From an uncultured Saprospiraceae bacterium (GTDB lineage Bacteria; Bacteroidota; Bacteroidia; Chitinophagales; Saprospiraceae): a stretch of 64,000 bases of DNA. The DNA lies in the NCBI GenBank assembly GCA_937934275.1, contig CALHAM010000021.1, positions 1-64,000 of the forward strand, read 5' to 3'. The position numbers and the translations under genes were made by a program. The notes beneath the pieces are model-generated. The model saw only the letters and a list, made by a program, of their open reading frames with translations, was not told where the DNA came from and ran no database searches. Shown piece by piece: positions 56,366 to 64,000 of the stretch (its first letter is position 1; each line of letters opens with the position of its first letter).

Positions 56366-57832
56366 ATGTCTGTTAAAAAATTAGCCGGTGAGACGGCCCT
56401 TTACGGCTTGAGCAGCATTGTCGGGCGTCTGCTCAACGTATTGTTGGTGCCGTTTTACACGCGTGTGCTCACCTCCACGGCGGAGTACGGGGTTGTCATC
56501 GAACTATACGCCATTTCGGCTTTTGTCATGGTGATCCTGTCGTACCGCATGGAGTCCGCCTTCTTTCGCTTCGGCACCCCTCTCGAAGACCGCGAGCGCG
56601 CCTACAGCACAGGCATGTGGTCGCTGCTGACGACGACAACAGTGGTGGTAACCGCCCTGCTTGCTTTTGCCCCCCTTGTCGCTGAGGCGTTGCGCTATGC
56701 GGAGCATCCTGAGTACGTGCGCTGGTTTGCCCTTATTTTGGGGCTAGATTGCTTAGCCGAACTGCCCTTTGCCCGCCTGCGCATGGAGCAGCGCCCATTG
56801 CGCTTTGCGGCTGTTCGACTGGCGAATATTAGCGTGAACATCGGCATGAACCTGTTCTGGTTGGTTTTCTGCCCTTGGGCTAACCAGCGTGGATACAACT
56901 GGGTGCGCGCAGTGTGGTCGCCGGAGAACCCGGTAGGCTATATTTTCCTTTCTAACCTCATAGCCAGTGCGGTTACCCTATTGCTCTTGAGCGCCCAAAT
57001 ACGGCGCGTGCAGACAGTATTCGATGTACAGCTGTGGCGGCGAATGATCGCCTACGCTGCACCGCTCGTTATTGTCAGCTTTACCGGTATTGTAGACGAG
57101 ATGTTCAGTCGAGCCATGCTCAAGTACCTGCTGCCCGGCTCTACAGAAGAGAACCTGGCACAGGTGGGCATTTTCGGAGCTAACTACAAGCTGGCCGCGC
57201 TTATTTCTCTTTTCACTCAGGCTTACCGCTATGCGGCGGAGCCTTTTTTCTTTCGGAATGCGCAAACGGACGACGCCCTGCGCAACCAGGCTCGCGTAAC
57301 GCAGTGGTTTACGGCAGCTGCAGTCGCCGGCATGTTGGGCATGTTGCTGTTCCTCGACGCAGTGAAGTACTTCATTGCACCGCAGTATTGGTCAGGCCTG
57401 CACGTCGTGCCTGTGCTGCTCATGGCCAATGTGTTTTTAGGGGTTTACTACAATTTCTCAGCCTGGTATCGGGTCAAAGACCGCACGGCTTCAGGCGCTT
57501 GGATCTCAGTAGGAAGTGCTGCTCTGACGGTAGGGCTGAACTTGTGGCTCATTCCGCGCTTCAGCTATGCAGGGGCTGCCTGGGTTACGCTCGTGTGTTA
57601 CGCGTTTATGTGTGTAGCGACTTGGTACACCGGGCGAAAGCATTATCCGGTGCCTTACCCGCTCGGACGGATGGGAGCCTACCTCGCCGGTGCTTGGGTG
57701 ATATACGCGTTGAGTTTAGCTCTCCAATGGGCCTTGCCCTTGCCCAAACTCGTCGAGTGGCTTCTCAGCGCTGTACTGTGGTTGGGTTTTGTATGGGCCA
57801 TTCTCCGCTGGGAAAAAACCGGCGTACAATGA
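56366..57832 (+). CDS. polysaccharide flippase of the MOP (Wzx-like) superfamily
   Basis: Inner-membrane transporter of 488 aa with about 13-14 hydrophobic segments. The N-terminal LAGETALYGLSSIVGRLLNVLLVPFYTRVL is the hallmark of the polysaccharide_synt/Wzx family, which flips undecaprenyl-linked repeat units. A second typical feature is APLVIVSFTGIVDEMFSRAMLKYLLPG at about 233-258. Substrate unknown. It follows the SH3 gene and precedes bcp on the same strand with a 36-nt gap. It is probably functionally linked to the O-antigen ligase-like gene and uppS elsewhere in this window. Confidence 0.92.
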   Translation: MSVKKLAGETALYGLSSIVGRLLNVLLVPFYTRVLTSTAEYGVVIELYAISAFVMVILSYRMESAFFRFGTPLEDRERAYSTGMWSLLTTTTVVVTALLAFAPLVAEALRYAEHPEYVRWFALILGLDCLAELPFARLRMEQRPLRFAAVRLANISVNIGMNLFWLVFCPWANQRGYNWVRAVWSPENPVGYIFLSNLIASAVTLLLLSAQIRRVQTVFDVQLWRRMIAYAAPLVIVSFTGIVDEMFSRAMLKYLLPGSTEENLAQVGIFGANYKLAALISLFTQAYRYAAEPFFFRNAQTDDALRNQARVTQWFTAAAVAGMLGMLLFLDAVKYFIAPQYWSGLHVVPVLLMANVFLGVYYNFSAWYRVKDRTASGAWISVGSAALTVGLNLWLIPRFSYAGAAWVTLVCYAFMCVATWYTGRKHYPVPYPLGRMGAYLAGAWVIYALSLALQWALPLPKLVEWLLSAVLWLGFVWAILRWEKTGVQ

Positions 57833-57868
57833 TAATTGTTACATCGTTTAAAAAACACTTACACCGCT

Positions 57869-58324
57869 ATGTTTCATTTAAAAGAAGGAGATGCCGCTCC
57901 CGATTTTGCGGCTCCCAACGAAAAAGGCGAAATCGTTCGCTTGTCCGACTTCAGAGGTAAAAAGTTAGTGCTCTACTTCTATCCGAAAGACGATACTCCG
58001 GGTTGCACTGCTGAGGCTTGCAGCTTGCGCGACGGCTATAGCCAGTTTGTCGAAAAGGGATACGCTATCTTGGGCGTTAGCCCCGACTCGGCGAAAAAAC
58101 ACGCGAAGTTTATCGAAAAGTACAACCTGCCTTTTAGCCTGCTGGCCGATGAAGACCACTCAGTGGCTGAGGCTTATGGCGTTTGGGGGCCAAAAAAATT
58201 TATGGGTCGCACCTACGACGGCATCCACCGCACTACGTTCGTCATTGACGAAAATGGCCGCATCGAGCGCATCATTACCAAAGTGGACACTGAAAGGCAC
58301 GCCGCCCAACTGTTGGAGGCGTAA
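57869..58324 (+). CDS. bcp: thioredoxin-dependent thiol peroxidase (BCP/PrxQ peroxiredoxin)
   Basis: Cytosolic peroxiredoxin of 151 aa that reduces hydrogen peroxide and organic peroxides. The active site [18 protein letters not shown] carries the peroxidatic Cys46 and the resolving Cys51, the spacing of alpha-type PrxQ. Other family segments are [15 protein letters not shown] and [27 protein letters not shown] start at MFHLKEGD (57869) instead of the track ATG at 57836, which adds residues overlapping the flippase end. A hairpin terminator lies just downstream. Confidence 0.95.
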   Translation: MFHLKEGDAAPDFAAPNEKGEIVRLSDFRGKKLVLYFYPKDDTPGCTAEACSLRDGYSQFVEKGYAILGVSPDSAKKHAKFIEKYNLPFSLLADEDHSVAEAYGVWGPKKFMGRTYDGIHRTTFVIDENGRIERIITKVDTERHAAQLLEA

Positions 58325-58331
58325 AACGACA

Positions 58332-58369
58332 GCGGCCCTTACCCTTGACAATTCGCGGGTAAGGGTCGC
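58332..58369. terminator. bidirectional hairpin between bcp and the M23 peptidase gene
   Basis: GCGGCCCTTACCC (58332-58344) pairs with GGGTAAGGGTCGC (58357-58369) over 13 bp with one G-U pair and a 12-nt loop. It sits between two convergent stops; no strong T-run follows on the plus strand. Confidence 0.65.
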
Positions 58370-58387
58370 CTTCTTGGAAACACTCAA

Positions 58388-59395
58388 TCAATCCAACGAC
58401 TGATTAGCCATACTCGCACTGTTGACCAACTGTTGGTATTCTAAGGGCGTGAGGTTATCCATGCAGAAATGGATGGGATTGATGGGTTTGCCCTTGTAGT
58501 GCACCTCGTAGTGTAAATGAGGAGCTGTAGACAGGCCCGTATCGCCCACCTCTCCGATCTTTTGCCCTTTCTTAACGCGCTCTCCTTTGCGAACGGACAT
58601 TTTATTCATGTGCGCGTACCAGGTTTCGTAGCCGTAGCCGTGGCTGATGCGCACGCAGTTGCCGTAGCCCTGATGCCAGCCCGCTTCTACGACCACGCCA
58701 TCGCCCGTAGCTTGAATGGGCGTGCCAATGCGCGCTGGAAAGTCAACCCCTTGGTGAAACTTTCTAATCTTATAGACGGGATGGATGCGAAAACCAAATC
58801 CTGACAGCACGTTCATGCTTTTTTGCAGCTTGTCCTCGCGAACCGGCTTAATGCTGGGGATACTGGCCAACATTTTTTCCTGGTCTTTAGCTAAGGCCAT
58901 GATGGTGTCTAAGGAGCGCGCTTGCAGGGCCAACTGCTGCTTCAACACATCCATGCGGCTGAGCGTGTGTTGAATGGCTTTCGCGCCGTACTTGAAAGCT
59001 TTAGTCTCCGGATGCATTTCATGACCTCCCATCCCTCCTTGCCAGACGTCGGGGTCTATGGGGTCCATGCCAAAGACTGCTCGGTGCACATAGGCGTCGC
59101 GCTCCTGAATATGCTGAAGAGTCTTAGACATGTTGTCCATCTCTTCCGTGAGCTGGGCAAACTTGCGCTCCATCTGCGCAATTTCCTGCAAGAGCTCTTT
59201 TTCGCGCGGAGAAGGGAAAAAGTGATAGAGTAAGGCGAGAAGGCCAAGGGCGGCCACCAAAACGGCCGAAAAGAAACCAAAGGCCTGCAAAATTCTTGTT
59301 CTTAGGGGGACAACTACCCGTTCGTAGCTGAGGGTTTGTGTGTTGTAAACAAACGTTTCTTTCCTGCCCATAAGGTCGGTTTTTACCCAAGCCAT
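58388..59395 (-). CDS. M23 family zinc metallopeptidase (LytM-type)
   Basis: Membrane-anchored peptidoglycan endopeptidase of 335 aa. One transmembrane segment (about 39-58) follows a short cytosolic N-terminus. A coiled-coil region (about 65-175) leads into the LytM/M23 domain (about 198-305). The zinc ligands are all present: HxxxD in HQGVDFP (His214, Asp218) and HLH in APHLHYEV (His293, His295). The catalytic His262 lies in YAHMNKM. The active site is complete, so it is probably a real hydrolase and not an EnvC/NlpD-type activator. The layout resembles Bacteroidota cell-division or wall-remodelling peptidases. The start MAWVKTD is the first in-frame ATG. Confidence 0.93.
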   Translation of the reverse strand: MAWVKTDLMGRKETFVYNTQTLSYERVVVPLRTRILQAFGFFSAVLVAALGLLALLYHFFPSPREKELLQEIAQMERKFAQLTEEMDNMSKTLQHIQERDAYVHRAVFGMDPIDPDVWQGGMGGHEMHPETKAFKYGAKAIQHTLSRMDVLKQQLALQARSLDTIMALAKDQEKMLASIPSIKPVREDKLQKSMNVLSGFGFRIHPVYKIRKFHQGVDFPARIGTPIQATGDGVVVEAGWHQGYGNCVRISHGYGYETWYAHMNKMSVRKGERVKKGQKIGEVGDTGLSTAPHLHYEVHYKGKPINPIHFCMDNLTPLEYQQLVNSASMANQSLD

Positions 59396-59871
59396 CGTTC
59401 ACATGGCTGCTGTTTGAAAAACATGCCTTGGCGTGGACGGCTGCGGATTAAGATGTTTTCGCGTTTTTGTCTCAGCTCTTGGGGCGCTCGCCCACAAGGG
59501 ATGACTCAGGTTGGTTCTGACGTTTGGCTCTTTTGCCAAGCAACGCACAAAAGTATTTAAACAATTAGTAGTAACCAAACATTTTTACAAAAAATAAAAT
59601 CGAAAGTCTGCCACTAAGCAAAGACGACTCGTAAGATTTGCCTCATTCAACGCAGCAATACTGGGGCAAAACGTGCCTTTAACAAGGGCGAAGAAAAAAC
59701 TTTTTGAGAGATTGCTGAAACACTCGTGCTAAATTTTAACATTTCTGGAGCCGTCGTCTTACGCCACCGATTAGGCACAAACGACTGTTTTTCAGATTCT
59801 TAAAAGTACCTCCGCCTTGTCTGGCTGTTGTATTATTTTAGGTCGATGGTTTTTTCGCACTTTTGCTGTCT
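59396..59871. other. 476-base region between divergent M23 peptidase and rsgA genes
   Basis: No gene is supported here. The two short track ORFs have no family character. The middle part is AT-rich, as expected for a divergent promoter region. The sequence just before rsgA includes CACTTTTG (59858-59865), one mismatch from the -7 consensus, only 6 nt from the ATG, but no TTG lies at the expected -33 distance. Confidence 0.5.
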
Positions 59872-60828
59872 ATGATGCAAACGGGAACGGTCATTAAATC
59901 AACGGGGAGTTGGTATCAGGTGCGGCTGAATACTGATGGCTCCGTGTGGGAGTGTCGGATCGCAGGAAAATTTCGCTTAGACAACCTCCCGCTCACTAAT
60001 CCGGTCGCTGTGGGCGATCGAGTAGAAGTGAAACCTGAAAAGGAAGGACAGGGGGTCATCGTCCGAATTCTACCACGGCGCAACTACGTCGTGCGTCAGT
60101 CGCCGCGACGTAAGCACGACCTGCATCTGCTGGCGGCAAACATTGACCAGGCGATGCTAATCACCACAGTAGTGCAGCCCGATCTTAAGCCGGGCTTTAT
60201 CGACCGCTTCTTGCTGATGACGGAGCCGCACGAGATTCCGGTGGTTATCGTATTCAATAAAGGCGACCTCTACGATGAGCGAGCCGTGGATGTCTTTTTC
60301 GAGATGAAAGCCCTCTACGAGAGCATCGGCTATTCGGTATTGGCGACTTCCGTGGTCGAGCGAAAGGGCTTGGAAGCCCTCCAGGAGGTTTTACAAGGGA
60401 AGATAACGCTGCTGGCTGGCCAGTCGGGTGTGGGTAAAAGCAGCTTGATAAATGCCATACAGCCACACTTGAACCTACGTACTGGAGAGCTGAGCGACTA
60501 CTCGGGCAAGGGCAAACACACGACGACGTTTGCCGAAATGTTTGCCCTAGACTTTGGCGGCTACATCATTGACACGCCGGGCATCAAGACGCTGTCGTTC
60601 AACAACAAAGACCCGGAAAATGTGGCTCATTCGTTTCGCGAGTTCTTTCGTTTGTCTGCACAATGTCGCTTTGGTGCTGCCTGTTTGCACCGCAACGAAC
60701 CCGACTGCGCTGTGCGCGCTGCCTTGGAGCGGGGCGAGGTGAGCGAACTGCGCTATTTCAACTATTTAGCCATCCTCGACGAGGTGGAACAAATCAATTA
60801 CTGGGAGCGCAACAAGGAAGTGCGGTAG
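59872..60828 (+). CDS. rsgA: ribosome small-subunit-dependent GTPase A
   Basis: Circularly permuted GTPase that checks late 30S ribosome maturation. In 318 residues the order is an OB-fold (about 1-75), then the GTPase with G4 NKGD (129-132), Walker A GQSGVGKS (183-190), G2-like KGKHTTTF (213-220), DTPG (234-237), and a C-terminal zinc site CRFGAACLHRNEPDC (Cys265, Cys271, His273, Cys279). All ligands are present. The track start is a TTG at 59863; I prefer the ATG at 59872, though a second ATG directly after it is also possible. It converges on the SDR gene with a 14-nt gap. Confidence 0.95.
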   Translation: MMQTGTVIKSTGSWYQVRLNTDGSVWECRIAGKFRLDNLPLTNPVAVGDRVEVKPEKEGQGVIVRILPRRNYVVRQSPRRKHDLHLLAANIDQAMLITTVVQPDLKPGFIDRFLLMTEPHEIPVVIVFNKGDLYDERAVDVFFEMKALYESIGYSVLATSVVERKGLEALQEVLQGKITLLAGQSGVGKSSLINAIQPHLNLRTGELSDYSGKGKHTTTFAEMFALDFGGYIIDTPGIKTLSFNNKDPENVAHSFREFFRLSAQCRFGAACLHRNEPDCAVRAALERGEVSELRYFNYLAILDEVEQINYWERNKEVR

Positions 60829-60842
60829 CCTATGCCGCCGCC

Positions 60843-61574
60843 CTACAGGTCGCCTAGCTGCGGGCGCACTACAACCTCTTCGACTACGGCAGAGGAGGAA
60901 AGCTGATAGGCCGCCCATACCAGTTGCGCAATGTCGTCGGCTTGCATCAAGCGCTCTGTGGGAAGATCAACACCTTGCCAAGAAGCAGACCAGGTAGCGC
61001 CGGGCAGCAACGCCGTTACCCGGATACCTTCTGCTTTTAGCTCCTCGCGCAGCGCTTTAGAAAAGCCCAAAAGGGCAAATTTTGAAATGCTATATGAACC
61101 ACCGTTCGGATAGGCCACTAAGCTCGCAATACTGCACAAGTTGAAAATGTGGCCGCTTTGATAGGGCCGCATCAGCGGCAATAGGGCGCGCGTCAGGTGG
61201 TAGGCACTATACAGATTAACCTCTATAAGCGTTTCTAAGGTTCCCTCAGGCTCATCGCACACGCGGCCTGGGCGGAAAATACCCGCATTGTTGACCAACA
61301 CATCTATGCGCGACCAGCGGCTGCGCACGGCTTCTGCAAAGCGCTGCACATCAGCACGCTGGCTCAAGTCGGCTTCCACGGTCAGAAGCTGCTGGCCTGC
61401 ATAGCGCTCCGACCAGTATTGCTGCATGGCTTCCAAGTCGGCAGACGTGCGCGCGCAAGCAGCAAGGTCAAAGCCGTTTTGGGCAAAACGCTCTGCAATG
61501 GCGCGACCCAGCCCTTTGGTGGCACCACTGACTACAGCTATTGGCCTATTCGTCGGGAAGTCTTGTTGTGGCAT
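60843..61574 (-). CDS. short-chain dehydrogenase/reductase (3-oxoacyl-ACP reductase-like)
   Basis: NAD(P)-dependent oxidoreductase of the classical SDR type, 243 aa. The cofactor motif VSGATKGLG (15-23), NNAG (95-98) and the catalytic set Ser148, Tyr161, Lys165 (ICSIAS, YSISK) are complete. The substrate is unknown; annotations such as FabG or sepiapterin-reductase-like would both be guesses. I start at MPQQDFPTNRPIAVV (61574) because the extra 24 residues of the track ORF come from the intergenic region. Confidence 0.92.
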   Translation of the reverse strand: MPQQDFPTNRPIAVVSGATKGLGRAIAERFAQNGFDLAACARTSADLEAMQQYWSERYAGQQLLTVEADLSQRADVQRFAEAVRSRWSRIDVLVNNAGIFRPGRVCDEPEGTLETLIEVNLYSAYHLTRALLPLMRPYQSGHIFNLCSIASLVAYPNGGSYSISKFALLGFSKALREELKAEGIRVTALLPGATWSASWQGVDLPTERLMQADDIAQLVWAAYQLSSSAVVEEVVVRPQLGDL

Positions 61575-61693
61575 GTCTGAAATATTGATAAGGTGTGTTC
61601 GACAGTACAGCTGTCGAAACCAAACAAGGCGTTTAAAGTTCGCCAAAAAGGCTAATCTTTGCTGTTACAAGAAAGGCCATTATTCGTTTAGCC

Positions 61694-62455
61694 ATGTTCA
61701 TCTTAGATAAACGCTTCAACTTTATCTATCACTTTGGCTGCTATCTGTTGCTGATGCGGCAAACTTTCGGGCGCACGGAAAGTTTCTCAATGTACTGGAA
61801 AGAAACCATGCGCCAGATGAACCACATCGGCATCGGTTCGCTCCTCATTGTGTGCCTCATCTCCATTTTCATCGGAGCAGTAGCAGCAGTGCAATTTGCC
61901 TACCAGCTCGATGGCCAGCTCATCCCCCGATACTACATCGGCTACATTGTACGCGACTTGGCTATTATTGAGCTATCACCCACGATCACGTGTTTAGTGC
62001 TGGCGGGCAAAGTCGGCTCTAACATGACGGCCGAAATCGGCGGAATGCGCCAAAAAGAGCACATCGACGCCATGGAAGTAATGGGGGTTAATTCGGCGGC
62101 CTATCTAATTCGGCCGAAAATTATCGCCGCCCTCGTGGCCATTCCTATTCTGGTAACGTTCTCGGCTTTCGTGGCCATTATCGGTGGTTATGCGGCCAGC
62201 GTACCCACAGGCTGGCTGACCGACGACGAATACAACCAAGGCCTGCGCTCCTTTTTCGAGCCGTACAACGTCTTTATGATGTACGTCAAGTCAGTGGTCT
62301 TTGCCTTCATCCTCACTACGGTTTCCTGCTATCAGGGCTATTTCGTTCGAGGCGGTAGTATCGAATTGGGCCAAGCGAGTACGCGCGCAGTAGTGTACAG
62401 CGATATTCTTATTTTACTAGCCGACTACCTGGTGGCTCTGGTCCTCATGGGTTAG
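61694..62455 (+). CDS. mlaE: MlaE family ABC transporter permease
   Basis: Inner-membrane permease of the MlaE/YrbE family that moves phospholipids between membranes together with an MlaF ATPase and an MCE-domain protein. The 253 residues show about five hydrophobic segments and family motifs: IFIGAVAAVQFAYQL, ELSPTITCLVLAGKVGSNMTAEIGGMR (the EQAL-like cytosolic coupling region), and YQGYFVRGGSIELGQASTRAVV near the C-terminus. Its partner ATPase gene lies directly next to it but on the opposite strand, with the two stop codons overlapping by 4 nt. No MCE-domain gene (mlaD) is in the window. Confidence 0.93.
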   Translation: MFILDKRFNFIYHFGCYLLLMRQTFGRTESFSMYWKETMRQMNHIGIGSLLIVCLISIFIGAVAAVQFAYQLDGQLIPRYYIGYIVRDLAIIELSPTITCLVLAGKVGSNMTAEIGGMRQKEHIDAMEVMGVNSAAYLIRPKIIAALVAIPILVTFSAFVAIIGGYAASVPTGWLTDDEYNQGLRSFFEPYNVFMMYVKSVVFAFILTTVSCYQGYFVRGGSIELGQASTRAVVYSDILILLADYLVALVLMG

Positions 62456-63219
62456 ACCGAAGAGCGCAATGCCGCCTGCCGCAAGCGCTGTAAAAAAGGG
62501 GAGGCGAAGATGAAGGACTGCAAATTCTCATTATCGCTGTTGAGCACCTCATGGCGGTTGCCGCTCCACTCCACGCGGCCCTCGAAGAGAAAACAAATGT
62601 TATCGCCGTTCTCCATCACCGAATTCATGTCGTGGGTGTTGATGATGGTAGTAATATCGTTTTCTTGAGTTATGCTTCGGATTAGGTCGTCAATAACAAT
62701 AGCCGTCTTAGGGTCGAGGCCCGAGTTTGGCTCGTCGCAAAACAGATATTTGGGCTGTAAGACGATGGCACGGGCAATACCTACGCGTTTTTGCATGCCC
62801 CCTGAAAGTTCGGAAGGGTATTTCTTATTGCTGCCGGCCAGATTGACGCGCTCTAAACAGTAATCGACGCGATCAGCCTTTTCCTTGGCACTCATACGCG
62901 TGAACATATCCAAAGGAAAGCGCACGTTTTCTTCTACGGTGAGCGAGTCAAAGAGAGCAGATCCCTGAAACAACATGCCCACCTGCATGCGAATTTCCCG
63001 CATCTGTTCCTTCGACAGCGCCGTGAACTCGACGTCATCATACCAAACTTTGCCGCTGGTGGGCTGAAGCAACCCTACCAGGATTTTTACCAAAACCGTT
63101 TTGCCCGAGCCGGAGCGCCCGATGATGAGATTGCACTTGCCGGTTTCAAAAACAAAGGAAATGCCTCTGAGCACTTCCTGCTGATCGAAGGATTTATAGA
63201 TGTTCTCCGCTCGAATCAT
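62452..63219 (-). CDS. mlaF: MlaF-type ABC transporter ATP-binding protein
   Basis: Cytosolic ATPase of 255 aa that powers MlaE-type lipid transport. Walker A GRSGSGKT (34-41), Q-loop FQGSALFDSLTVEENV, signature LSGGMQKRVGIARAI (about 137-151), Walker B YLFCDEPNSGLDP and the H-loop NTHD are complete. The pattern SALFDSLTVxENVxFPL is typical of MlaF. It converges on mlaE, and on its own strand follows fbp with a 23-nt gap, so transcription may come from the fbp promoter. This differs from the usual mlaE-mlaF operon order in one direction. Confidence 0.93.
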   Translation of the reverse strand: MIRAENIYKSFDQQEVLRGISFVFETGKCNLIIGRSGSGKTVLVKILVGLLQPTSGKVWYDDVEFTALSKEQMREIRMQVGMLFQGSALFDSLTVEENVRFPLDMFTRMSAKEKADRVDYCLERVNLAGSNKKYPSELSGGMQKRVGIARAIVLQPKYLFCDEPNSGLDPKTAIVIDDLIRSITQENDITTIINTHDMNSVMENGDNICFLFEGRVEWSGNRHEVLNSDNENLQSFIFASPFLQRLRQAALRSSV

Positions 63220-63242
63220 ATGTATTTCAATGAGACCGCTAC

Positions 63243-64000
63243 CTACAATGGTAAGGCGGCATAACGCTCAATAAACTCTTGGAGTTCATTTACCATAACG
63301 GGTGAGCCGATGGCTATTGTGGAGCGTTGATGCAATTCTTTGGGTTCTATTTCCAGAATGCGCTTCAGCTGAGTATTTATGGCTTTGCCGCCCGCTTGCT
63401 CCACCACCATAGCCAATGGATTACACTCGTAAAGCAAACGCAATTTGCCCTTCGGATATTTGCGCGTACTGGGATACATGAAAATGCCGCCTTGAATGAG
63501 GATGCGATGAATGTCGCTGACCATAGAGCCGATATAGCGAAGGCCGTAGTTTTGGTCGCTACAGTGGTCAATGTAGCGGCGCAGCTCTAAATCAAACTTG
63601 GAATAGTAACCTTGATTAACTGAGTAGAACTGTCCGTTCTCAGGAATGCGCATATTGCGATGGCTAAGGCAAAACTCGCCAATGCTCGGGTCGAGCGTAA
63701 AACCATTAACGCCATGGCCAGTCGTATATACCAGTATCGTCGAGGTGCCGTAGAGCACATAGCCGGCCGCCACCTGTTTTATGCCGGGTTGCAGAAAATC
63801 CTCTCGCGTGGCTGGCCCTGAATTGTCGCTCTTTCGCCGATAAATGGCGAAAATAGTGCCTACCGATACGTTTACATCGATATTGGACGAGCCATCTAAG
63901 GGATCAAACAGCACTACGTAATTGCTCTTTTTAGAAAAGACCGGCTCCACCTGAATGATGTCTTCGCATTCTTCCGAAGCAATGGCGCAGCATTCGCCGC
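63243..64000 (-). CDS. fbp: fructose-1,6-bisphosphatase class I (partial, 5' end outside window)
   Basis: Gluconeogenic enzyme that hydrolyses fructose 1,6-bisphosphate. The gene runs off the right edge. The frame continues past the track GTG start at 63950: reading on gives [10 protein letters not shown] before VEPVF, which matches the family's ASEE segment. The metal site [24 protein letters not shown] is clear; other conserved parts are [16 protein letters not shown], the [21 protein letters not shown] stretch and [20 protein letters not shown]. About 250 C-terminal residues are present and roughly 80-90 N-terminal ones are missing. It probably leads a small operon with mlaF. Confidence 0.95.
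   Translation of the reverse strand, partial: GECCAIASEECEDIIQVEPVFSKKSNYVVLFDPLDGSSNIDVNVSVGTIFAIYRRKSDNSGPATREDFLQPGIKQVAAGYVLYGTSTILVYTTGHGVNGFTLDPSIGEFCLSHRNMRIPENGQFYSVNQGYYSKFDLELRRYIDHCSDQNYGLRYIGSMVSDIHRILIQGGIFMYPSTRKYPKGKLRLLYECNPLAMVVEQAGGKAINTQLKRILEIEPKELHQRSTIAIGSPVMVNELQEFIERYAALPL

Overview
The window reads as chromosomal DNA of a member of the Bacteroidota, most likely a Saprospiria/Chitinophagia-type environmental lineage. The evidence is two SusC/SusD nutrient-uptake pairs, three secreted proteins with type IX secretion (T9SS) sorting tails (two type A, one type B with SprB repeats), a DAHP synthase-chorismate mutase fusion, promoters of the Bacteroidota form (TTG, 18-19 nt, TAnnTTTG) and a general lack of Shine-Dalgarno sequences. 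Most genes are moderately GC-rich; one block around 51.4-54.5 kb is clearly AT-rich. I see no rRNA, tRNA, CRISPR array, intact insertion sequence or prophage.

Layout. 0-6.4 kb: a coiled-coil membrane protein, a minus-strand run lon - uppS - M20 amidohydrolase, then a DUF2400 (TIGR02757) protein. 6.4-13.8 kb: an O-antigen ligase-like membrane protein, then an acetyltransferase (HGSNAT/NagX-like) - susC - susD operon that points to amino-sugar or glycan uptake. 13.8-17 kb: aroF-pheA-type fusion and phoH (minus), SAM hydroxide adenosyltransferase (plus). 17-22 kb: second susC-susD pair closed by a clear intrinsic terminator. 22-28.7 kb: a frameshifted DUF2490 gene, a MORN-repeat protein, an RlmL-type rRNA methyltransferase, a TPR protein, a 681-base gap with a candidate small RNA, a bacilliredoxin, a UPF0158 protein and a TPMT-like methyltransferase. 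28.8-33.6 kb: a plugless outer-membrane barrel downstream of a 1041-residue TPR protein. 33.9-44.4 kb: a polytopic membrane protein, a 1453-residue T9SS protein with HYR-like, dockerin-like and cohesin-like parts, a LuxR-type response regulator, a degenerate vanadium-haloperoxidase-like lipoprotein and a FadH-type reductase. 44.5-54.3 kb: a 2303-residue SprB-repeat T9SS type B surface protein, a 1.3 kb gene-poor gap and an AT-rich T9SS type A protein. 54.5-64 kb: dprA, an SH3 protein, a polysaccharide flippase, bcp, an M23 peptidase, rsgA, an SDR oxidoreductase, mlaE and mlaF in convergent orientation, and the 3' part of fbp cut by the window edge.

How the parts fit together. Envelope themes dominate: polymer export and ligation (flippase, O-antigen ligase-like protein), undecaprenyl carrier synthesis (uppS), lipid transport (mlaE/F), outer-membrane nutrient import (SusCD) and large secreted adhesin-like proteins that need a T9SS encoded elsewhere. 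The rest is housekeeping (lon, phoH, rsgA, dprA, bcp, fbp, aromatic biosynthesis). I did not find a clear new defence or mobile system. The observations most worth following are the candidate ~120-nt small RNA at 26.87-26.99 kb, dockerin-like and cohesin-like modules within one secreted protein, the convergent mlaE/mlaF arrangement, and a haloperoxidase-like protein that has lost catalytic residues. All family assignments come from motif recognition by eye; no database search was run.
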